The notes under the pieces are model-generated. The model saw only the letters and a list, made by a program, of their open reading frames with translations. It searched no databases and was not told the DNA's origin. Position numbers and translations under genes: made by a program. Of a DNA stretch of 64,000 nucleotides, positions 29,010-37,336 are shown piece by piece; the first letter of the stretch is position 1; every line of letters starts with the position of its first letter. This stretch comes from Streptomyces sp. SA15 (GTDB taxonomy: Bacteria > Actinomycetota > Actinomycetes > Streptomycetales > Streptomycetaceae): contig NZ_NTGE01000074.1 of the NCBI RefSeq assembly GCF_002291145.1, positions 54,358 through 118,357 on the forward strand, written 5' to 3'.

Positions 29010-30185
29010 ATGACGCCCAAAGGAGCAGAAAGTCAAGAGGCAGGTCTGGACGAACGGATCACCGCCGCGCTCGTCGGAGCCGCCGTCGGCGACGCGCTCG
29101 GCGGCCCCGTCGAGGGCTACTCCCCCGAGCAGATCGCCGAACGCCACGGCGGCCGCGTCCACGGCATCGTCGGCCCCTGGAACGGCGACGCCTGGCGCAC
29201 CGCCCGCCCCATCGCGCCGTACCACAAGGGCGACGGCCACGTCACCGACGACACCTTGATGACGCACGCGCTGGTACGGGTGTACGCGACCGTCCGCGAC
29301 CACCTGGACGCCTACGCGATCGCCGACCACCTGGTCCCGGACCTGATGACGAACCCGCGCTGGATCCCGGAACTGGAAACGGAGGCACTCCCCCTCCACC
29401 GAGTCTTCCTGGCGGAGAAATGGCTGGTGGCACGCCTCCACTACGGCCACATCGACCCCCGCGAGGCAGGCGTCGGCAACATCGTCAACTGCGGTGCCGC
29501 GATGTACATGGCCCCGGTCGGCCTGGTCAACGCGGCCAACCCGCCGGCCGCCTACGCCGAGGCCCTGGACATCGCCGGCGCCCACCAGTCGTCGTACGGC
29601 CGTGAGGCGGCGGGCGTCTTCGCGGCGGCGGTGGCAGCGGCGAGCACACCAGGGGCAACCCCGGACTCGATCGTGTCCACCTGCCTCGCCCTGGCGAAGG
29701 ACGGCACCCGGGCCGCGATCGAGCAGGTCTGCGAAACGGCGTCCCACCACACGGACTTCGAGTCGGCACTGACCCCGCTCAGGGAAGCAGTCACCCCCTA
29801 CGACACGGTGGGCCCCGATTACCGCTCCCCCTCCTTGGGCGCCCGCCGGCCGTCCCGCCTGCACGCGATCGAGGAACTCCCGATCGCCCTGGGCATGTTG
29901 CTGATCTCCGGTGGCGACTACCGTCAAGCCGTCCTCGGCGCCGTCAACTACGGCCGCGACTGCGACTCCATCGCCACGATGGCCGGCGCCCTGGCAGGCG
30001 CCCTGGGCTCACCGCCCCCGCAGGACTGGGCGAAACAGGTGTCGGAGGCAAGCCGCCTGGACCTCTGGGAACCGGCGACGACCCTCACGGCCGTGACCCG
30101 GGAGATCTTCGAACGAGACGTAACCCGACGCCGCACACACGAGGCCGCATTCACCGAGCTCGGAGGCCCAGGATGCTCCGACTGA
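29010..30185 (+). CDS. ADP-ribosylglycohydrolase family protein 3
   Basis: 391 aa. ALVGAAVGDALGGPVEGYSPEQI opens the fold. Metal ligands appear in TDDT (79-82) and GRDCDS (315-320), followed by IATMAGALAGALG, so it looks active. I chose ATG 29010; GGAGG lies 12 bases upstream. ATG 28998 is in frame, overlaps the previous stop as ATGA but is adjacent to the ribosome site. It overlaps the next paralogue by 13 bases. HYGHIDPREAGVGNIVNCGAAMYMAPVG is a longer insert than in protein 1 and suggests a different substrate pocket. Confidence 0.87.
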   Translation: MTPKGAESQEAGLDERITAALVGAAVGDALGGPVEGYSPEQIAERHGGRVHGIVGPWNGDAWRTARPIAPYHKGDGHVTDDTLMTHALVRVYATVRDHLDAYAIADHLVPDLMTNPRWIPELETEALPLHRVFLAEKWLVARLHYGHIDPREAGVGNIVNCGAAMYMAPVGLVNAANPPAAYAEALDIAGAHQSSYGREAAGVFAAAVAAASTPGATPDSIVSTCLALAKDGTRAAIEQVCETASHHTDFESALTPLREAVTPYDTVGPDYRSPSLGARRPSRLHAIEELPIALGMLLISGGDYRQAVLGAVNYGRDCDSIATMAGALAGALGSPPPQDWAKQVSEASRLDLWEPATTLTAVTREIFERDVTRRRTHEAAFTELGGPGCSD

Positions 30186-31636
30186 CCTGGGTCCAACCGG
30201 AGGACCTGCTCGGCCACGAACTCCTCCAGGCGACCCAGGACGGCCGAGAGCCGTCGGCGATCGCGGCGAGGTGGAGGGCGGCGGGCGGCCCGGAGGCTCC
30301 GCTCCGGGCGGGCGCATCTCCGGAGCCGGCGTCGAGGTATCTGCGGCTCCTGGCGGAGGACTTGCTGGATGAACTGGCAGAGCTGCCCAGCAAGTTGGAG
30401 GACTCCGAGCCAACCGACCTGGCGAAGATCAAGGCCAGCTGCCCAGCTTGGCCTGCGCCAGCCCCAGCTGCGGGCAGTCGCGCCGCTGGGGCGGCTCCCG
30501 ACCCAAAGAGAGGCGGCACCCCGCCGGCGCGGGCAAGCGTCCCTTCCCCGACGGCAACCCCCACCCAGGCCGGCTTGGAAGCCGCCTGGCTCGGAAGGGC
30601 CGTCGGCTGCCTCCTAGGCAAACCAGTAGAAAAGCTCCCCCTAGAAGGCATCCGCCAACTAGCCAAGTCCACCGGCAACTGGCCCCTAAACACGTACTTC
30701 ACAGCCCAAGGCATCCCCAAAGACCTGGCGACGACATACCCCTGGAACCGCCGCTCAGCCAAAACCTCCCTCGCCGAAAACATCGACGGCATGCCCGAAG
30801 ACGACGACCTCAACTACCCCCTCCTCAACCTCCTCCTACTCCAACGCCACGGCAAAACCTTCACCACCACGGACGTAGCCACCCTCTGGCTGGAAGAACT
30901 CCCCGCCGGCCGCACCTTCACCGCAGAACGCATCGCCTACCGCAACCTCCTCACCGGCCTGGAACCCCCACGCACGGCCCGCCACCGCAACCCCTTCCGC
31001 GAATGGATCGGCGCCCTGATCCGTGCCGACATCCACGGCTGGACAAACCCCGGCAACCCCGCGGCCGCCGCGGAACAGGCCCACAAGGACGCCACCCTCA
31101 CCCACACCGCCAACGGCGTCTACGCGGCGATGTTCATCGCGGCCACCATCGCCACAGTCGCCACCGCCACCACCGCCACCGACGTCCACACCGCACTCCG
31201 CACCGGCCTCGCGGTCGTCCCCCCGACCTCCCGCCTCGCCCAGGCCATCCGCCACGCCCTCCAACTGGCCGAAACCCACGAGGACTTCGACAAGGTCGTG
31301 GACGAACTCCACGCCACCTACTCCCGCACCCACCACTGGGTCCACGCCATCCCCAACACCGCCCTGATCACCGCCGCCCTCACCCACGCGAACGGCGACT
31401 TCACCGGCGCCATCTGCCGTGCCGTATCGGGAGGTTGGGACACCGACTCCAACGGCGCCACGGCCGGCAGCATCGCCGCCCTCCTCGCCGGCACCCCCTT
31501 CGCCCTCCCCGACCGCTGGACGGCCCCCCTCAAGAACCGCCTGTCCACATCCATCGCGGACTTCAACGGCACCGGCTTCGACACCCTCGCCCACCTCACC
31601 CACGCCCTCGCCCCCTGGGAGGCCCCCCGCCCATGA
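30173..31636 (+). CDS. ADP-ribosylglycohydrolase family protein 4 with N-terminal extension
   Basis: 487 aa. Residues 1-85 are a small helical domain (MLRLTWVQPEDLLGHELLQA) not found in the other three. Residues 88-135 are a Pro/Ala linker, coded by DNA that resembles an intergenic repeat. The fold starts at WLGRAVGCLLGKPVEKLP. Metal motifs are EDDD (209-212) in place of TDDT and GGWDTDS (420-426) followed by NGATAGSIAALLAG, so it is probably active. ATG 30173 overlaps protein 3 by 13 bases. The ADP-ribosylglycohydrolase domain differs clearly from the first three, so this is not a recent duplicate. Confidence 0.85.
   Translation: MLRLTWVQPEDLLGHELLQATQDGREPSAIAARWRAAGGPEAPLRAGASPEPASRYLRLLAEDLLDELAELPSKLEDSEPTDLAKIKASCPAWPAPAPAAGSRAAGAAPDPKRGGTPPARASVPSPTATPTQAGLEAAWLGRAVGCLLGKPVEKLPLEGIRQLAKSTGNWPLNTYFTAQGIPKDLATTYPWNRRSAKTSLAENIDGMPEDDDLNYPLLNLLLLQRHGKTFTTTDVATLWLEELPAGRTFTAERIAYRNLLTGLEPPRTARHRNPFREWIGALIRADIHGWTNPGNPAAAAEQAHKDATLTHTANGVYAAMFIAATIATVATATTATDVHTALRTGLAVVPPTSRLAQAIRHALQLAETHEDFDKVVDELHATYSRTHHWVHAIPNTALITAALTHANGDFTGAICRAVSGGWDTDSNGATAGSIAALLAGTPFALPDRWTAPLKNRLSTSIADFNGTGFDTLAHLTHALAPWEAPRP
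30434..30510 (+). repeat. Possible intergenic-type repeat inside a coding linker
   Basis: The stretch includes GCTGCGGGCAGTCGCGCCGC and GGGGCGGCTCCCGACCCAAAG, which resemble a short sequence I associate with Streptomyces intergenic DNA. Here it is read in frame as a low-complexity linker of the fourth ADP-ribosylglycohydrolase. The identification as a repeat is from memory. Confidence 0.4.
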
Positions 31637-32526
31637 CCCACATCGCCGTACTCGGCAGCACGAACATGGACCTGGTCGCCTACGTCGAGAAGGCGCCACA
31701 GCGCGGAGAAACCGTGACGGGCCGCGAGTTCCGTACAATCCCCGGCGGCAAGGGCGCCAACCAGGCGATCGCCGCCGCCCGCGCGGGCGCCACCGTCTCG
31801 ATGATCGGCGCGGTCGGCAACGACGCCTTCGGCGCCCGCCTCCGCTCGACCCTCGAGCACGCCGGGGTGAGCACCGACCACCTCCGCACCACCGAGGGCC
31901 CTTCCGGCACCGCGCACATCGTCGTCGACGACGAGGGCGGCAACGCGATCGTCGTGATCCCCGGCGCCAACGGCACCGTCGACCACCTCGCCCCCGGCGA
32001 CGAGGGCCTCATCGCCTCCGCCGACGCGCTGCTCCTCCAACTGGAGATCCCCCTCGCCGCGGTCCACGCCGGCGCGCAGACGGCCCGCGCCCACGGCGTC
32101 CGTACGATCCTCACGCCCGCCCCCGCCCGGCCCCTGCCTCCCGAACTCCTCGCCGCCACCGACCTGTTGGTGCCCAACGAACACGAGGCGGCGACACTGA
32201 CCGGCTTCACCGACCCGCACACCGCGGCCACCGCCCTGCTCGACCAGGTCCCGGAGGTGGTCGTCACCCTCGGCGCGGCGGGCAGCCTGTACGCGGCCCG
32301 TGGCGCCGAACCGTTCACCGTGCCCGCGCCGCAGGTCACCGCCGTGGACTCGACCGGTGCGGGCGACACCTTCGTCGGCGCCCTGGCCGTGGCCCTCGGC
32401 GAGAGCCGCCCGATGCGCGAGGCGCTGGCATGGGCGGCCGCAGCCGCAGCACTTTCCGTACAGCGCGCGGGCGCGTCGGCGTCGATGCCGTACCGCTCCG
32501 AGATCGAAGCGGAGTTCACCGCATGA
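31633..32526 (+). CDS. rbsK: Ribokinase (PfkB family)
   Basis: 297 aa. PfkB signatures are GGKGANQA (38-45) and STGAGDTF with catalytic Asp245. STNMDLVAYVEKAPQRGET at the N-terminus is typical of ribokinase. It phosphorylates ribose to ribose 5-phosphate, or a related ribosyl sugar. ATG overlaps the stop of the fourth ADP-ribosylglycohydrolase as ATGA. The placement suggests that it uses sugar released by those enzymes, as in the E. coli yegTUV genes, where an ADP-ribosylglycohydrolase homologue and a PfkB kinase also sit together. Confidence 0.87.
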   Translation: MTHIAVLGSTNMDLVAYVEKAPQRGETVTGREFRTIPGGKGANQAIAAARAGATVSMIGAVGNDAFGARLRSTLEHAGVSTDHLRTTEGPSGTAHIVVDDEGGNAIVVIPGANGTVDHLAPGDEGLIASADALLLQLEIPLAAVHAGAQTARAHGVRTILTPAPARPLPPELLAATDLLVPNEHEAATLTGFTDPHTAATALLDQVPEVVVTLGAAGSLYAARGAEPFTVPAPQVTAVDSTGAGDTFVGALAVALGESRPMREALAWAAAAAALSVQRAGASASMPYRSEIEAEFTA

Positions 32527-33749
32527 CAACAGACCACCGCACGACGACAGACCACCGCACGACCGCCGCCCCCCTCACCGGCCTCCGCGTCCTCGACCTC
32601 GCCACCCTCTTCGCCGGCCCCCTCGCCGCCACCATGCTCGGCGATTTCGGCGCGGAGGTCATCAAGGTCGAACACCCCACCAAGCCCGACCCCTCCCGGG
32701 GCCACGGCCCGTCGAAGAACGGCGTGGGCCTGTGGTGGAAGCTGCTGGGCCGCAACAAGCGCACGATCACCCTCGATCTGTCCAAGCCCGGCGGCCGCAC
32801 CACCCTCCTGCGTCTCGCGCGGTCCGCGGACGTCGTCATCGAGAACTTCCGACCCGGCACCCTGGAGAAATGGGCCCTCGGCTGGGAGGAGCTGTCGGCC
32901 GCCAACCCGCGCCTGGTCCTCACCCGCGTCACCGGCTTCGGCCAGTTCGGCCCCTACGCCCGCCGCCCCGGCTTCGGCACCCTCGCCGAGGCGATGAGCG
33001 GCTTCGCCGCGATCACCGGCGAACCGGACGCGCCCCCGACGCTCCCGCCCTTCGGCCTCGCCGACTCGATCGCCGGCCTCGCGACGGCGTACGCGGTGAT
33101 GACGGCGCTCGCCGCCCGCGAGCGCACCGGCGAGGGCCAGGTCGTCGACATGGCGATCATCGAGCCGATCCTGACCGTGCTGGGCCCGCAGCCGACCTGG
33201 TACGACCAGCTCGGCCACGTCCAGCCGCGCACCGGAAACCGCTCCCAGAACAACGCCCCGCGCAACACCTACCGCACAGCGGACGGCACCTGGGTCGCCG
33301 TCTCCACCTCCGCCCAGTCGATCGCCGAGCGCGTGATGCGCCTGGTCGGCCGCCCAGAGCTGATCGACGAGCCGTGGTTCGCCACGGGCGCCGACCGGGC
33401 CGCCCACGCCGACGTCCTCGACGAGGCGGTCGGCGCCTGGATCGCCGAGCGCACCCGCACCGAGGTCCTCGCGGCCTTCGAGAAGGCGGAGGCGGCGGTG
33501 GCCCCGATCCAGGACGTACGGGACGTGATGGCGGACCCGCAGTACCAGGCACTGAACACGGTCACCACGGTCGACGACCCCGAACTGGGCCCCCTGCGCA
33601 TGCAGAACGTGCTCTTCCGCCTCTCCTCCACCCCCGGCGCGATCCACTGGGCGGGCCGCCCGCACGGCACGGACACGGACGAGGTCCTCACCGAACTGGG
33701 CCTGACACAGGCGGACCTGGACCTCCTGCGCAAGGAGGGCGCCGTATGA
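32523..33749 (+). CDS. Family III CoA-transferase (CaiB/BaiF)
   Basis: 408 aa. LRVLDLATLFAGPLAATMLGDFGAEVIKVE is the family opening. Candidate catalytic Asp181 lies in GLADSIAG. TGEGQVVDMAI and the C-terminal GRPHGTDTDEVLTELGL also fit. The family moves CoA between carboxylic acids through an aspartyl anhydride. The first residues are a duplicated TTDHRT unit coded by an 18-bp tandem repeat. ATG overlaps rbsK as ATGA, and the stop overlaps the CitE-like gene. The pairing suggests a succinyl-CoA:hydroxyacid CoA-transferase that primes a substrate for cleavage. Confidence 0.85.
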   Translation: MTTDHRTTTDHRTTAAPLTGLRVLDLATLFAGPLAATMLGDFGAEVIKVEHPTKPDPSRGHGPSKNGVGLWWKLLGRNKRTITLDLSKPGGRTTLLRLARSADVVIENFRPGTLEKWALGWEELSAANPRLVLTRVTGFGQFGPYARRPGFGTLAEAMSGFAAITGEPDAPPTLPPFGLADSIAGLATAYAVMTALAARERTGEGQVVDMAIIEPILTVLGPQPTWYDQLGHVQPRTGNRSQNNAPRNTYRTADGTWVAVSTSAQSIAERVMRLVGRPELIDEPWFATGADRAAHADVLDEAVGAWIAERTRTEVLAAFEKAEAAVAPIQDVRDVMADPQYQALNTVTTVDDPELGPLRMQNVLFRLSSTPGAIHWAGRPHGTDTDEVLTELGLTQADLDLLRKEGAV

Positions 33750-34576
33750 CAGCGCCCCCGCTCACCTGGCTGTACGCCCCCGGCGACCGCCCGCAGGTCG
33801 TCGCCAAGGCCCTCGCCGCCGACGCGGACGTGGTCGTGATCGACCTCGAGGACGCGGTCGCCCCCGACCGCAAGGAGTACGCCCGCACGGCCACCGCCGA
33901 ACTCCTCACCGAACCCCAGCCCGTCCCGGTCCACGTCCGTGTGAACGCCCTGGACGGCCCGCTGGCAGCGGCGGACCTGAAGGCGGTGGCTGGCCTCCCG
34001 GGCCTCTGTGGCCTGCGCCTGCCCAAGGTCACCTCCCCCGAGCAGATCATCCATGTCGCCGACCAGTTGGCGCTCGCCGACGGAGGCGCTCCCCCGCTCT
34101 ACGCCCTCCTGGAAACGGCCCTGGCCGTCGAACACGCCCACGCGATCGCCTCCGCCCACTCCGCCCTGCGCGGCATCTCCCTCGGGGAGGCGGACCTTCG
34201 GGCCGACCTGGGCGTACGGGACGACGCGGGCCTCGACTGGTCCCGCTCCCGGGTGATCGTGGCCGCCAGGGCGGCTGGCCTGGCCCCACCGCCCCAGTCC
34301 GTCCACCCCGACATCCGCGACCTGGAAGGCCTGACCGCCACCTGCGCCCACGGCCGCACCCTCGGCTTCCTCGGCCGCGCCGCCATCCACCCCCGCCAGC
34401 TCCCGGTCATCGAACGGGCCTACCTCCCCACGGAGAGGGAACTCGAGGAAGCGGAAACAATCATCAAGGCGGCAACGACGAACCAGGGCGCCCAGGCCCT
34501 CCCGAACGGCACATTCATCGACGCGGCGGTAGTGGCAACAGCCCAACGAACTCTGTCACTGGCCCGCCGGACATGA
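33746..34576 (+). CDS. CitE-like CoA ester lyase
   Basis: 276 aa HpcH/HpaI-CitE family TIM barrel. WLYAPGDRPQVVAKALAADADVVVIDLEDAVAPDRK contains the substrate Arg and metal-side Glu/Asp (residues 8-43). VRVNALDGP, LRLPKVTS and LLETALAVEHAHAIA follow, then GRAAIHPRQ. Family members cleave citramalyl-, malyl- or 3-hydroxy-3-methyl-dicarboxyl-CoA to an acyl-CoA and an oxo acid. Together with the CoA-transferase it would form an activate-and-cleave module. The gene ends the operon and is followed by a strong hairpin. Confidence 0.84.
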   Translation: MTAPPLTWLYAPGDRPQVVAKALAADADVVVIDLEDAVAPDRKEYARTATAELLTEPQPVPVHVRVNALDGPLAAADLKAVAGLPGLCGLRLPKVTSPEQIIHVADQLALADGGAPPLYALLETALAVEHAHAIASAHSALRGISLGEADLRADLGVRDDAGLDWSRSRVIVAARAAGLAPPPQSVHPDIRDLEGLTATCAHGRTLGFLGRAAIHPRQLPVIERAYLPTERELEEAETIIKAATTNQGAQALPNGTFIDAAVVATAQRTLSLARRT

Positions 34577-34577
34577 C

Positions 34578-34608
34578 TGAGGGCGCCCGGCTTCCCAGGG
34601 CGCCCTCA
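34578..34608. terminator. Hairpin terminator between convergent genes
   Basis: TGAGGGCGCC at 34578-34587 pairs with GGCGCCCTCA at 34599-34608 with an 11-base loop. It starts two bases after the CitE-like stop and lies before the lgt stop, so it can serve both strands. Confidence 0.8.
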
Positions 34609-34626
34609 TCGTCGTACGGCCGACCG

Positions 34627-35568
34627 TCAGGTCCTCTTCGCGGACTCGGCCCCGTCCTTCTCGTCCTTTTCCTCGGCCTCCGTGTCGGAGACCTCGGTCT
34701 CACCGTCGGCGGTACCGTCACCGTCGGCCTCACCGCCGGAGGCAGCAGGCTCGACGCCGGGTTCCACCACGGCCTCCCGCCCGGGCCGCTTCTTCGACGA
34801 CAGCACGAGGTACGTCACCGCGAGCAGGAACACGATCATCGCGGTCCAGACGTTCAACCGCAGGCCCAGGACGTGGTGGGCCTCGTCGACGCGCATGTAC
34901 TCGATCCAGGCGCGGCCGGCGCAGTACGCGGCGACGTACAGCGCGAACGCCCGCCCGTGCCCCAGCTTGAAGCGGCGGTCCGCCCAGATGACCAGGACGG
35001 CGACGCCGATGCACCACAGCGACTCGTACAGGAACGTCGGGTGGTACGTGCCCGGCACCCGTCCGTCCGTCGACGAGGTGATCTCCACGGCCCAGGGCAG
35101 GTCGGTCGGCTTCCCGTACAGCTCCTGGTTGAACCAGTTGCCCCAGCGGCCGATCGCCTGCGCGAGGGCGATGCCCGGCGCGACGGCGTCGGCCCACGCG
35201 GGCAGCGGGATGCCCCGGCGCCGGCAGCCGATCCACGCGCCCAGCGCGCCGAGGGCGATCGCGCCCCAGATGCCGAGGCCGCCCTCCCAGATCTTGAAGG
35301 CGTCCACCCAGTCACGGCCCTCGCTGAAGTACAGCTCGTAGTCCGTGATCACGTGGTAGAGCCGACCGCCGATCAGGCCGAACGGCACGGCCCACACCGC
35401 GATGTCGGCCACCGTGCCGGCCCGCCCGCCCCGGGCGATCCAGCGCTTGTTGCCGAGCCAGACGGCAACGAAGACGCCGATGATGATGCAGAACGCATAG
35501 CCGCGCAGCGGAATGGGGCCGAGGTGGATCACCCCGCGCGACGGGCTGGGAATGTAGGCAAGTTCCAT
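34627..35568 (-). CDS. lgt: Prolipoprotein diacylglyceryl transferase
   Basis: 313-aa integral membrane enzyme that adds diacylglycerol to the lipobox cysteine of prolipoproteins. Signature RWGNWFNQELYG, plus GLIGGRLYHVITD and the C-terminal YMRVDE. Seven membrane helices are expected. The acidic cytosolic tail of about 55 residues (rich in Glu, Asp, Gly) is an actinobacterial feature. ATG 35568 (MELAYIPSPSRG) is preferred to an in-frame start at 35604. The gene lies downstream of the DsbA-like gene. Confidence 0.93.
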   Translation of the reverse strand: MELAYIPSPSRGVIHLGPIPLRGYAFCIIIGVFVAVWLGNKRWIARGGRAGTVADIAVWAVPFGLIGGRLYHVITDYELYFSEGRDWVDAFKIWEGGLGIWGAIALGALGAWIGCRRRGIPLPAWADAVAPGIALAQAIGRWGNWFNQELYGKPTDLPWAVEITSSTDGRVPGTYHPTFLYESLWCIGVAVLVIWADRRFKLGHGRAFALYVAAYCAGRAWIEYMRVDEAHHVLGLRLNVWTAMIVFLLAVTYLVLSSKKRPGREAVVEPGVEPAASGGEADGDGTADGETEVSDTEAEEKDEKDGAESAKRT

Positions 35569-35587
35569 GGCAGGGTCGACGCTACCC

Positions 35588-35620
35588 TGCCGGGCCGGGC
35601 CCACGGCAGGCGGCCCGGCA
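35588..35620 (-). terminator. Hairpin between DsbA-like gene and lgt
   Basis: TGCCGGGCC at 35588-35596 pairs with GGCCCGGCA at 35612-35620 with a 15-base loop. It may end the upstream transcript in part or stabilise it. No T run follows. Confidence 0.45.
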
Positions 35621-35652
35621 ACGGGTCCATAACGGGCGGGTGTGAAGGCGCC

Positions 35653-36429
35653 TTACCCCTCGGCCGCCTTCTGCACCATCTCCTTCAGCTTGGCCGGGGT
35701 CATCGTCCGGTCCTGGTAGATGTTCTTGCCGCCCAGCAGCACGGTCGGTGTGCCCGAGAAGCCGCCCTTGTTGAAGGCCTCGTGGGACTTGGCGACCCAG
35801 CTGTTGTGCGTGCCGTCCTCGACGCACTTGCGGAAGGCGGGGGTGTCCAGGCCGTCGACCTTGCCGGCCAGCTCGATCAGCTTGTCGTTCTTGGCGTAGG
35901 CGTCGTCGGTCTCCTGGGGCTGCTTGTCGAAGAGCACGTCGTGATACGCGGGGAACTTGCCGGCGTCCTGGGCGCAGGCCGCGGCGTTGGCCGCGTTGCG
36001 GGACCCGGTGCCGCCCATGTTGCCGTCGATGAGCGTGACCAGGCGGTACTCCACCTTCAGCTGTCCGGCCTCGGTCAGCTCGTGGATCGTCGGGCGGTAC
36101 GCCGTCTCGAAGGCCTTGCAGGCCGGGCAGCGGAAGTCCTCCCACACCGTGAGCGTGGACTTCGCGCTGTCCTTGCCGACCGGGATGGCCAGTGCGTCCT
36201 TGCCCTGCGCCCCCGAGGGCGCCACGACCGGGCCTGAGGACTCGCTGCCGTCGTCCTTGCCGACGTTCGCCGCGACGACTCCGATCACCGCCGCGAGACC
36301 GAGGACGCCGACCACGCTCGCGCCCACGATCAGCGCCCGGCGTCGCTTCTCCGCGGCCTTCTGCTTCTCACGCTCGACCGCCAGCCGCTCGCGGGCGGTG
36401 CGCTTTCCCTCACGGTTCTTGTCGCTCAC
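35653..36429 (-). CDS. Membrane-anchored DsbA-like thioredoxin-fold protein
   Basis: 258 aa. A cytosolic basic coiled-coil-like segment (REGKRTARERLAVEREKQKAAEKRRR) precedes one helix ALIVGASVVGVLGLAAVIGVVAA and an extracellular thioredoxin-fold domain. The active site is CPAC in FRCPACKAF and the cis-proline is in SGTPTVLLGG. It probably forms or isomerises disulfides in secreted proteins. GTG 36429 (VSDKNREG) matches the usual N-terminus of this family. An in-frame ATG at 36507 would run through a strong terminator hairpin and is unlikely. Confidence 0.84.
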   Translation of the reverse strand: MSDKNREGKRTARERLAVEREKQKAAEKRRRALIVGASVVGVLGLAAVIGVVAANVGKDDGSESSGPVVAPSGAQGKDALAIPVGKDSAKSTLTVWEDFRCPACKAFETAYRPTIHELTEAGQLKVEYRLVTLIDGNMGGTGSRNAANAAACAQDAGKFPAYHDVLFDKQPQETDDAYAKNDKLIELAGKVDGLDTPAFRKCVEDGTHNSWVAKSHEAFNKGGFSGTPTVLLGGKNIYQDRTMTPAKLKEMVQKAAEG

Positions 36430-36444
36430 ACCCCGCAGAACGAA

Positions 36445-36471
36445 CCGGGGAGGCGCACCGCGCCTCCCCGG
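36445..36471 (-). terminator. Strong hairpin downstream of trpA
   Basis: CCGGGGAGGCGC at 36445-36456, loop ACC, and its perfect 12-bp complement at 36460-36471. It lies between the trpA stop and the start of the DsbA-like gene, only 16 bases from that start, so it probably ends the trp transcript. Confidence 0.75.
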
Positions 36472-36517
36472 CCCCAGGTCCACTCGTACGAGGGACCTGT
36501 ATGACATACCGCGCTGG

Positions 36518-37336
36518 TCACGCCTGTCGGCGCACGCCCTTGGCGAGCTCGCCCGCGAGTGTGCGGACGGCCTCGACACCGGCCGCGTCGTCCGGCGCGT
36601 CCAGCATCCGCTTGACGAAGGCCGAGCCGACGATCACGCCGTCCGCGAAGCCGGCGACCTCGGCGGCCTGCTCGGCGTTGGAGACACCGAGCCCGACGCA
36701 GACCGGCAGGTCGGTGCCGGTGGCCCGGGTGCGCCGCACCAGGTCCTGAGCCTGCGCGCCGACCGACTCGCGGGTGCCGGTGACGCCCATCAGCGAGGCG
36801 GCGTAGACGAAGCCGCTGCCCGCCGCGGTGATCTGCGCGAGCCGCTCGTCCTTGCTGCTGGGGGCCACCACGAAGACGGTCGCGAGGCCGTGCTTCTCCG
36901 CGTGCTCCCTCCACAGTGCCGACTCCTGGACAGGAAGATCGGGCAGGATGCAGCCCGCGCCGCCGGCCTCGGCCAGCTCGGCGGTGAAGCGCTCGACGCC
37001 GTAGCGGTCGATCGGGTTCCAGTACGTCATCACGAGCACCGGCTTGCCGGTCGCCTCGTGGGCCTCCCGGACCGTCCGCATGACGTCCGCGATCTTGACG
37101 CCGCCCCGCAGGGCGATGTCGTCGGCGGTCTGGATCACCGGTCCGTCGAGGACGGGGTCGCTGTGCGGCAGCCCGACCTCGACGATGTCGGCGCCGCCGT
37201 CGAAGACGGCCTTGATCGCCTCGATGCCGCCGTCCACCGTCGGGAACCCGGCCGGGAGGTAGGCGATGAGGGCGGAGCGGCCCTCGGCCTTGGCGGCGGC
37301 GAGGGTGTCCGTCAGAAGCTGGATGGTGCCGCTCAC
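36518..37336 (-). CDS. trpA: Tryptophan synthase alpha subunit
   Basis: 272 aa TIM barrel that cleaves indole-3-glycerol phosphate. [10 protein letters not shown], the catalytic Glu in [17 protein letters not shown] and the Asp in GCILPDLP are visible, and GVTGTRESV is the phosphate loop. GTG 37336 overlaps the trpB stop as GTGA, giving coupled synthesis of the two synthase subunits. Confidence 0.95.
   Translation of the reverse strand: MSGTIQLLTDTLAAAKAEGRSALIAYLPAGFPTVDGGIEAIKAVFDGGADIVEVGLPHSDPVLDGPVIQTADDIALRGGVKIADVMRTVREAHEATGKPVLVMTYWNPIDRYGVERFTAELAEAGGAGCILPDLPVQESALWREHAEKHGLATVFVVAPSSKDERLAQITAAGSGFVYAASLMGVTGTRESVGAQAQDLVRRTRATGTDLPVCVGLGVSNAEQAAEVAGFADGVIVGSAFVKRMLDAPDDAAGVEAVRTLAGELAKGVRRQA

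Noticed and set aside
26564..31636. Toxin-antitoxin or phage-defence reading of the ADP-ribosylglycohydrolase cluster
   Set aside because: No ADP-ribosyltransferase toxin, nuclease or other defence gene is adjacent. The ribokinase and CoA genes point to metabolism.
32530..32565. 18-bp duplication at the CoA-transferase N-terminus as a regulatory repeat
   Set aside because: It simply encodes a duplicated TTDHRT peptide after the ATG. Probably slippage with little effect.
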